Of a stretch of 36,333 nucleotides of DNA, positions 31,214 through 36,333 are shown piece after piece (position 1 is the first letter of the stretch; every line of letters begins with the position of its first letter). The stretch is from CAYLRY01 sp964386535 (GTDB lineage Bacteria; Chloroflexota; Dehalococcoidia; Dehalococcoidales; UBA3254), in the NCBI GenBank assembly GCA_964386535.1, contig CAYLRY010000029.1, positions 1 through 36,333 on the forward strand. Direction: 5' to 3'. Position numbers and translations under genes: made by a program. The notes beneath the pieces were generated by a model that was given only the letters and a program-made list of their open reading frames with translations, searched no databases and was not told where the DNA came from.

Positions 31214-31678
31214 ATGAAAAAGAAGACCAGAACTTATCCGGCCGCAGCCTGGGCGCTCATAGTCATGTTATTTTTTATTGGAGCCGGCGCTCTGATCAGC
31301 GGGGCTATGCTTTTTGTGGCTCCCGATGGACATTTGATGCAATGGTCGACTGATGACCTGGCAGGAACCCCTTTTTCAAATTATCTGATCCCGGGCATAA
31401 TCCTTTTCATATTCGTGGGTATCTTCCCGGTATTTGTGGGTTATGGTCTATTGAAGCAACCTGCCTGGCACTGGCCTGACGTGATCAATCCTGCCAAAAA
31501 GATGCACTGGGCATGGACGGCTTCCTGGGCGGCCGGTGTTATCATGCTGATCTGGATCAGTGTTGAAACCCTTTTACTTGGATATATCAGCTTTCTGCAA
31601 CCGTTCATTGCGGTTTATGGCATTGTTATAATTATACTGACCCTTTTGCCGGTCTTACGAAGGTATTTCACTCGTTAG
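31214..31678 (+). CDS. Conserved four-helix membrane protein of unknown function
   Basis: A 154-residue protein with a basic N-terminus and four hydrophobic helices at about 10-33, 56-80, 100-118 and 125-146. Landmarks are GAMLFVAPDGHLMQWS, the loop SNYLIPGIILFIF, WHWPDVINPAKKMHWAWTAS, and the end LRRYFTR. A purine-rich GTAAGGAAAAAA precedes the ATG at 31214. I recognise this as a recurring uncharacterised bacterial membrane protein but can assign no function. It is the first plus-strand gene after the sulfatase operon. No partner gene is evident. Confidence 0.8.
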   Translation: MKKKTRTYPAAAWALIVMLFFIGAGALISGAMLFVAPDGHLMQWSTDDLAGTPFSNYLIPGIILFIFVGIFPVFVGYGLLKQPAWHWPDVINPAKKMHWAWTASWAAGVIMLIWISVETLLLGYISFLQPFIAVYGIVIIILTLLPVLRRYFTR

Positions 31679-31741
31679 AAATACAGCCATAGCCATAAAA
31701 GTCCTGCCTGGGCAGATCCTGAGGTTCACCCTGGACACTAT

Positions 31742-31848
31742 AAGATATATAAATCCATCCTTTCAACTCAAAATGGCATGAATATTTACCGCGGCTTTAC
31801 CCACGGTTGTATCTACTGCTGACAGCCGCAGCCAATGTGAGTTCTCCT
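31742..31848 (+). pseudogene. Remnant of a radical SAM gene (SPL-like family)
   Basis: In the space 31679-31958 the plus strand reads KIYKSILSTQNGMNIYRGFT and then HGCIYC before a TGA (31820-31822). One frame over, from the T at 31820, it continues DSRSQC. The intact family motif is NIYRGCxHGCIYCDSRSxCY, the N-terminus of spore-photoproduct-lyase-like radical SAM proteins. Here the first cluster Cys is Phe, the frame is shifted and the rest of the gene is missing. It is therefore a short decayed relic, not a functional gene. Confidence 0.6.
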
Positions 31849-31958
31849 TGATACTGGCCGATAGAAGAGTAAAAAAACTGGCATTTAAACCAGGATTCAA
31901 TCTGGCAGCCTGGGCTCAACAACGTCCATCAACTATTGGACAGCCAGATCCTGTGCGG

Positions 31959-32357
31959 CTAAAAAGGGCCCAGATCTGGGCAAAGGGTATAATGGCCGTA
32001 CCCGGTTAATACATTATTATCAGGCGTTACTACCCGGTCATTTAAAGCCCATCTGCCACTGGCGGTGGCGACGCTGAAAATGTCTATCTCCGGATTGTGG
32101 CCATGATGAATAGTAGCCACGTTCTTCATGGCCCGTTTTAAGACTTTCACCACATAGTCCCCACCTTCCATACGGCCTAAATGGAGGGTATCAAAAACAA
32201 AATCCGCTGCCAGGCATTCTGCCAGACTGTCCCACTGTTTAACGTCCAGGCTATTCCAATAGCTGGCCTTCAACTTCTTAATGGCTTCAATATCTTCGAG
32301 GCTTTGTATTCTTCTTTGCATTTCTGCTTCAATGTTCATTTTGTCAACTTTCATCAT
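31959..32357 (-). CDS. NTF2/SnoaL-like protein, apparently C-terminally shortened
   Basis: A 132-residue protein with the NTF2-like cone fold pattern: LEDIEAIKKLKASYWNSLDV, WDSLAECLAADFVFDT, GGDYVVKVLKRAM, and the His-rich strand IHHGHNPEIDI. Relatives are SnoaL-type isomerases, dehydratases and scytalone-dehydratase-like enzymes, and many are uncharacterised. The family normally continues after the GYGHY strand with about 25 residues including a WKI-type strand. Here it ends TLCPDLGPF, so the last strand is lost. It borders the radical SAM remnant, suggesting a decay zone. The ATG pair at 32357 has no good Shine-Dalgarno. It may be a pseudogene. Confidence 0.7.
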   Translation of the reverse strand: MMKVDKMNIEAEMQRRIQSLEDIEAIKKLKASYWNSLDVKQWDSLAECLAADFVFDTLHLGRMEGGDYVVKVLKRAMKNVATIHHGHNPEIDIFSVATASGRWALNDRVVTPDNNVLTGYGHYTLCPDLGPF

Positions 32358-32466
32358 ATCTTAATATACAACAATAATCCCTGTGAATTTCAACATCAAT
32401 CCTATGATATTGCATTAAAATATAAGATGAGGTCTTGTGAAGTGTTCAAATTAAGGAGGAATGAAA

Positions 32467-32712
32467 ATGTCTAAAAAAATTTTAAGGATTACCACACATT
32501 TACCTGCGGTACCAAAATGGCTAAAGATCAATAATATCATTACTTTTCCCCTGCCGCTGAAAACTGCCAAAGAACTGGCAGCCAAACTCCTGGAAGTTAA
32601 GGAAGATATAGAGGTTGAGCTAAGTCTGAGCACAGGCAAGGAGCCCCTGGTTGAAATAAAATACGAGACCAAGGAAAAAGAAAATGAGGATCCTGAGCAG
32701 GATAAGACGTAA
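32467..32712 (+). CDS. Small protein of unknown function, 81 residues
   Basis: AAGGAGG lies 7 bases before the ATG at 32467; an ATG six bases earlier is too close to be used. The product has a basic beta-like start (KKILRITTHLPAVPKWLKIN), then LPLKTAKELAAKLLEVKED, IEVELSLSTGKEPLVEIKY, and a charged tail TKEKENEDPEQDKT. The pattern suggests a small alpha/beta soluble protein with a disordered acidic end. I do not recognise a family. It is followed after 170 bases by a membrane protein and could be co-transcribed with it. Confidence 0.65.
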   Translation: MSKKILRITTHLPAVPKWLKINNIITFPLPLKTAKELAAKLLEVKEDIEVELSLSTGKEPLVEIKYETKEKENEDPEQDKT

Positions 32713-32882
32713 AACTTGAAATTTTTAATTCTGAAAATCTATATAACAAAAATTCCCCCAGGCGCCAGCAGGCCAGCCAATCAGAATGTGACAGGGGAGA
32801 CTGGTTTTTCCAATAATATTGATGCCCTCTTTAAGATTATTTTCAAAGCTACTGCTGAGGTGATAAACCATAGGACAGGTAT

Positions 32883-33773
32883 ATGATTGCGCAAAAGAAG
32901 AATGTAAATAAAAACCAGCCATCTGAAAGCCCTTTGATATCTAATGGTCCTGAAAAATCATCCTGGGAGGCAAGCAGCGGCAGCGATTCAACACTGGAGG
33001 AACGCCTGGAGCAATTGGAAAAATTGCCCCGCCGTAATCCCTTACTTCACTGGGCTGCCTTTATTTTATCTTTGCTATCGTGGATTCTATTGGGGATCTG
33101 GGTATTCAGTTCCCAGGGACCTGTACCCGCTGTATGGCTGTGGCTGGATGCTGGTTTATCGGCGGTTTTTGCCATTGAGTTTTTTACACGCAGTGGTTTT
33201 CGCTGGGACAGGGTGGGGTATATCCGTTCTCGTTTCTTTGAATTTATAGCTATCATACCTGCTCTGGCACTGGTAAATCATGGCTTTCCCCTTGAAGGAT
33301 TTTGGGTATGGTTAATTTTAATTTTACGGACCGTGCGCGTCCTGGACCGTTTTCTCGGGGACGGATTTGTAAAGCGTAATATTCTGGCTCTCATTGAAGG
33401 TTTCGAGGAAGAGATAACAGATAGAGTGCTCGAACGAATTGTGGCCAATATACAGGCGGACCTGGACCGTGCGGAATTCAGCCATAATATTGCTGAAGCG
33501 ATCAAACGCAATAAAAGCGCCGTCTTAAAGCGCATATACAGGGCCACTCCTCAAGAAGGGCTCCTGCCAGGTGCGCTACACCTGGTAGGGCTGGACAAAG
33601 CTCTGGAGCGCGCTGGAGAAAAAGCCTACGATGCCGTGGTAGAAATAATTGACAGCCGGGAGGTAGATGCGGCTGTAAGGGATGTAATCAGTTCATCTTT
33701 TACACGCATCAGGACAACCTTAAAGGAAAGAACCTGGCGCAAGCACATGGGAATCCGGAATCAGATAAAATAA
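32883..33773 (+). CDS. Voltage-sensor-like membrane protein with cytoplasmic helical tail
   Basis: A 296-residue protein. Residues 1-50 are polar with a short coiled-coil stretch (LEERLEQLEKLPRRN). Four hydrophobic helices follow at about 55-75, 84-101, 117-131 and 138-152. They resemble S1-S4 of ion-channel voltage sensors: acidic residues D89 and E99 in the second helix, ExxAIIPAL in the third, and spaced Arg in the fourth (ILRTVRVLDRFL; R149, R152, R156). No pore helix or selectivity filter follows. Instead there is a long amphipathic tail (about 165-296) with EEEITDRVLERIVANI and charged repeats. It could be a voltage-sensing regulator or a proton-channel-like protein. It precedes the UbiB-like gene by 46 bases, so the pair probably forms an operon. 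AGGACAGGT precedes the ATG. Confidence 0.7.
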   Translation: MIAQKKNVNKNQPSESPLISNGPEKSSWEASSGSDSTLEERLEQLEKLPRRNPLLHWAAFILSLLSWILLGIWVFSSQGPVPAVWLWLDAGLSAVFAIEFFTRSGFRWDRVGYIRSRFFEFIAIIPALALVNHGFPLEGFWVWLILILRTVRVLDRFLGDGFVKRNILALIEGFEEEITDRVLERIVANIQADLDRAEFSHNIAEAIKRNKSAVLKRIYRATPQEGLLPGALHLVGLDKALERAGEKAYDAVVEIIDSREVDAAVRDVISSSFTRIRTTLKERTWRKHMGIRNQIK

Positions 33774-33819
33774 ACTCCAGGACTATTTTTCAGGCTAATT
33801 AAAACCAGGAGTCACAAAT

Positions 33820-35421
33820 TTGTTTGATGAAAACGCCGAAGAATTGAAACCAAGAGGACATTTTGCCAGATACCGCCAGATAGTAATGGTACTGGGGAAA
33901 TACAAACTGGAGGAAGTGTTGCGTTATATAGGCCTGGAAAAATTCCTGGTTTTCCGCTGGCTCATACGTGGTAATCCGTGGCGTAAAATTCCCCATACCA
34001 GGCCTGAAAGCATACGCCTGGCTATTGAAGAACTGGGAACTTTTTTCGTGAAATTAGGTCAGATTCTTTCAACCCGTACCGACCTGCTGCCGCCACCCTA
34101 TACAGCGGAGCTATCAAAACTCCAGAACTCTTTGAAGCCTCTCCATGCGGAGGTAATGCAAAAAGTTATTTATGACGAGCTTGGCCGGTCCACGGATGAA
34201 CTTTTTAAAAATTTTAATCCGGAACCGGTGGGAGTAGCCTCCATCGGGCAGGTCTATGCCTGCACTTTATTGGATGGTACGGAGGCGGTCGTCAAGGTAC
34301 AAAAGCCCGGAGTGCCTGAACTGATTGAGGAGGATATGTTCATATTAAACCGGGCGGCCACGGCTGCGGCCAAACGCTGGAAAGGGGCTGAGCAGTATGA
34401 CCTGGTGGGAATCGCCCAGGAAATTTCGGATACTATCAAGATGGAAACCGATTATGTAAATGAAGGCCGTAATGCCGAGTATTTTTCCCGCTTTTTCCAG
34501 GATGAAAAAAGAATACATATTCCCCGGATTTTCTGGGAATTCACCTCTGAGAGAGTGCTTACTATGGAGCGTATTCAGGGCATTAAAATCCTGGATATCC
34601 AGGCCCTGGACCAGTCAGGATTCAACCGTAAAGATCTGGCCACACGCAGCGTGGATTTATGGTTGAAAATGGTCTTTGAAGGAGAAACCTACCATGCAGA
34701 CCCCCATCCCGGGAATCTTTTTGTAGAGCCGGATGGACGTTTAGCCCTGGTTGATTTTGGCATGGCTGGGATGATCGACGACGAGGTCCGCTGGAATCTG
34801 GTCAATACTCTCAAATCTATCATGGAGCGCGATCCTGACCTGCTTATAGACTCTCTGATTGAGCTGGGCGCGGTCAATCTCCGCGAAGAAGGATGCCGTT
34901 CCTGCCTCAGGAAAGATTTGAAGTATATGATGGTGCATTTCCCTTCGATTCACTTCGACAGGTCTGCAGAAGGCATCAACACCAGCCTGGGGCAGCTTTT
35001 TACGTTACTGCGCCGGAACCGTATCCAGCTTCCCGCCAGCACTTTCATGATGTTGAAAACCATAATAATGGCACAGGCCATAGGTAAAGGACTGGACCCT
35101 GAATTTGATCTGTTTCCCATGCTGGATACTCATCTCAAACAGATAATCCGCCGGAAGTATTCTTTATCCGCTGCCTTTAGCCATTTACCTTCTATGGCTA
35201 TTGAATTAACCAGCCTGGCCGGGGAACTTCCTCAGCGAATAAACCGGCTGATGAAAACAGTGGAAAGGGGTGAAATACACGTCAGCACCGATGTTTCGGG
35301 AGTAGAAAAACATATCCACCATCTTGAGCACCTGGTAAACAGGACCCTAATAGGCCTGATAGTTGTTGGGCTGATTCTGGGACTGGCGCTGATCTTCGTG
35401 GGCTGGCAACTGGGAAAATAA
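33820..35421 (+). CDS. AarF/ABC1/UbiB-family atypical kinase
   Basis: A 533-residue protein of the UbiB family. It shows the family KxGQ motif (FFVKLGQILSTRTDLLP, K78-G80-Q81), the Ala-rich nucleotide loop GVASIGQVY (about 138-146), the kinase Lys in AVVKVQKPGV (K159), METDYVNEGRNAE, the catalytic HADPHPGNLFVEPDG, and DFGMAGMID. Two hydrophobic helices at the extreme C-terminus (about 505-530, GLIVVGLILGLALIFVGW) anchor it in the membrane. Characterised relatives support ubiquinone or other isoprenoid-lipid synthesis and use ATP in an ATPase-like way. The start is a TTG at 33820 with AGGAG 8 bases upstream. It follows the voltage-sensor-like gene closely. No quinone synthesis genes are visible, so its lipid partner is unknown. 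Confidence 0.93.
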   Translation: MFDENAEELKPRGHFARYRQIVMVLGKYKLEEVLRYIGLEKFLVFRWLIRGNPWRKIPHTRPESIRLAIEELGTFFVKLGQILSTRTDLLPPPYTAELSKLQNSLKPLHAEVMQKVIYDELGRSTDELFKNFNPEPVGVASIGQVYACTLLDGTEAVVKVQKPGVPELIEEDMFILNRAATAAAKRWKGAEQYDLVGIAQEISDTIKMETDYVNEGRNAEYFSRFFQDEKRIHIPRIFWEFTSERVLTMERIQGIKILDIQALDQSGFNRKDLATRSVDLWLKMVFEGETYHADPHPGNLFVEPDGRLALVDFGMAGMIDDEVRWNLVNTLKSIMERDPDLLIDSLIELGAVNLREEGCRSCLRKDLKYMMVHFPSIHFDRSAEGINTSLGQLFTLLRRNRIQLPASTFMMLKTIIMAQAIGKGLDPEFDLFPMLDTHLKQIIRRKYSLSAAFSHLPSMAIELTSLAGELPQRINRLMKTVERGEIHVSTDVSGVEKHIHHLEHLVNRTLIGLIVVGLILGLALIFVGWQLGK

Positions 35422-35514
35422 TCTCCGAATCGTTGAATCAGCATTGCCTCACTCGTGACTATTATGGTAGTATAAGCCCAAATCCAGTGAAGCCAGAAAA
35501 GGGAGCAGAAAACT

Positions 35515-35958
35515 ATGGAATCATCTAAATACAGTAAATATATTATTACAGAGCTTAAGGAAAACATCACTGAAGCGGATTGGACAAATCCGATACAAAA
35601 GGCCGGCAAGGGGAAAGGCGGGCGCGTCCTGTTCCTGGACAACGAAGTTATACCCGGGGCTTTTTATGTGGAAACTGCCTGGACTTTCCCTCGTAAAGCT
35701 ACCGATCCCCCCAGGATAATCGCCGAAGCACATCAACATGATTTTGATGAAGTCCTCTCCCTGTTCGGATCAGATACAGACAACCCCTATGAACTAAACG
35801 GTGAAGTGGAATTCTGGCTGGGCGGTGAAAAAAATATTCTGACTAAAAGCTGTATAATTTTTATTCCCAAAGGGACCATGCACTGCCCGTTGATTTACCG
35901 AAGGGTGGACAAGCCTATTTTCAACTTCTCCACCCATCATGGAAAGATGTACGTTTAG
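35515..35958 (+). CDS. Cupin-fold protein of unknown function
   Basis: A 147-residue protein with a cupin-like core. The first metal motif is in AEAHQHDFDEVLSLFG (His-x-His then Glu), the second in CIIFIPKGTMHCPL (His at the end), and between them NPYELNGEVEFWLGGE. The N-terminus GRVLFLDNEVIPGAFYVE precedes the core. GGGAGCAG stands upstream of the ATG at 35515. The conserved HDFDEVLS stretch points to a distinct uncharacterised cupin subfamily, perhaps an isomerase or a binding protein. It ends convergent to the truncated PIG-L gene, with a hairpin region between. Confidence 0.75.
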   Translation: MESSKYSKYIITELKENITEADWTNPIQKAGKGKGGRVLFLDNEVIPGAFYVETAWTFPRKATDPPRIIAEAHQHDFDEVLSLFGSDTDNPYELNGEVEFWLGGEKNILTKSCIIFIPKGTMHCPLIYRRVDKPIFNFSTHHGKMYV

Positions 35959-35970
35959 ATATAGAAATCA

Positions 35971-36035
35971 GCTTTCAGTTACCAGCAATTATACACTCAG
36001 ATATTCTACTTATTACTGAAAGCCGGTAGCTGAAA
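35971..36035. repeat. Overlapping inverted repeats between convergent genes
   Basis: GCTTTCAGT (35971-35979) can pair with ACTGAAAGC (36015-36023). TTTCAGTTACC (35973-35983) can instead pair with GGTAGCTGAAA (36025-36035) with one G-U. The two stems exclude each other. No long T-run follows. Possibly a weak bidirectional terminator, or part of the short-word intergenic repeats seen elsewhere. Confidence 0.45.
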
Positions 36036-36060
36036 TCCAGATAATTTCAGGTTGATGAGT

Positions 36061-36289
36061 CTACAGTCTCTGAAGTACCTCCAGACGGTGAAAAGATTCA
36101 GCCATTTTAAAGCCGGTGTCTTTAGCAGAGGCGATAGCCCGTTCGGTGAACATTTTTTCAAACTCAGAGAAGGGTTCACCCTGCTGGGTCTTATGGCAGG
36201 CAAAGGCTTTCATCTTGATATCAAAAGTGTCACTGATGTCATAGCGGAAATTAGGCTCGGTGGGCGCCCATAACCAGATCTCCTTAACC
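36061..36289 (-). CDS. PIG-L (LmbE-like) deacetylase, C-terminal fragment
   Basis: The minus strand encodes the last 75 residues of a protein ending at the stop at 36061. The segment WAPTEPNFRYDISDTFDIKM, then KAFACHKTQQGE and FKMAESFHRLEVL, is the typical C-terminal end of PIG-L/LmbE zinc deacetylases, which remove N-acetyl groups from GlcNAc-type or related compounds. The zinc-binding N-terminal half (HPDD motif) is missing because the contig runs into adapter sequence at 36290. Any longer frame that reads into the adapter (start MSGDWSSDVCSSDL) is artificial. Confidence 0.8.
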
Positions 36290-36333
36290 AGATCGGAAGA
36301 GCACACGTCTGAACTCCAGTCACCGCTCATTAT
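36290..36333 (+). other. Illumina TruSeq adapter plus index (assembly contamination)
   Basis: From 36290 the sequence is AGATCGGAAGAGC and continues exactly as the 34-base TruSeq adapter to 36323. It is followed by CGCTCATT (36324-36331), which matches a standard i7 index, and then AT, the next bases of the adapter. It is not genomic. Confidence 0.98.

Noticed and set aside
36061..36330. 89-residue ORF beginning MSGDWSSDVCSSDL
   Set aside because: The first 14 residues are translated adapter; only the part from 36289 downward is genomic PIG-L sequence.

Overview
The window looks like one contig from a metagenome-assembled bacterial genome. The last 44 bases (36290-36333) are Illumina adapter read-through, not genome. 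Shine-Dalgarno sites are strong (AGGAGG/AAAGGAG) and GTG/TTG starts are common. Gene content (iron-sulfur/flavin dehydrogenases, an oxygen-independent radical-SAM sulfatase maturase, an OYE/2-enoate-reductase-type enzyme with a 4Fe-4S site, and a heliorhodopsin, a family reported mainly from monoderms) suggests an uncultured anaerobic or microaerophilic monoderm. Chloroflexota (Dehalococcoidia-like) or Bacillota are the best guesses; the phylum is inference. No tRNA, rRNA, CRISPR array or insertion sequence was seen.

Region 1 (1-10050, minus strand): a tandemly duplicated three-gene module, in transcription order flavoprotein type B, CCG-domain Fe-S oxidoreductase, flavoprotein type A. The copies are 9724-5188 and 4880-278, followed by a truncated short-chain dehydrogenase at the contig start. 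A TTGACT-17-TAGAAT promoter lies ahead of the first gene. By layout this resembles GlcDEF-type dehydrogenases that pass electrons from an organic substrate through FAD to Fe-S clusters; the substrate is unknown. One Fe-S paralog has Asp in place of one cluster Cys.

Region 2 (10050-13820, plus strand): a frameshifted VOC/glyoxalase-like gene, a clear heliorhodopsin, then a MarR regulator overlapping a MATE efflux pump behind a promoter with a palindromic operator candidate.

Region 3 (13820-19960): an OYE-like/FAH-family operon (minus), a cupin (minus), a CocE/NonD-like hydrolase with altered catalytic motifs (plus) and a 55-residue membrane protein.

Region 4 (20100-26010): Mth938-domain protein, Fur-family regulator with a Fur-box-like site at its start, thioredoxin, a split UxaA/SuyAB-like hydro-lyase pair, an enolase-superfamily enzyme, and a convergent MFS transporter. 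The last four genes plausibly form a hydroxy- or sugar-acid uptake and dehydration unit.

Region 5 (26200-36333): a methyltransferase; an anaerobic sulfatase maturase plus sulfatase operon; a decay zone with a radical-SAM remnant and a C-terminally shortened NTF2-like gene; a small unknown protein; a voltage-sensor-like membrane protein next to an AarF/UbiB kinase-like protein; a second cupin; and the C-terminal end of a PIG-L deacetylase cut off by the adapter.
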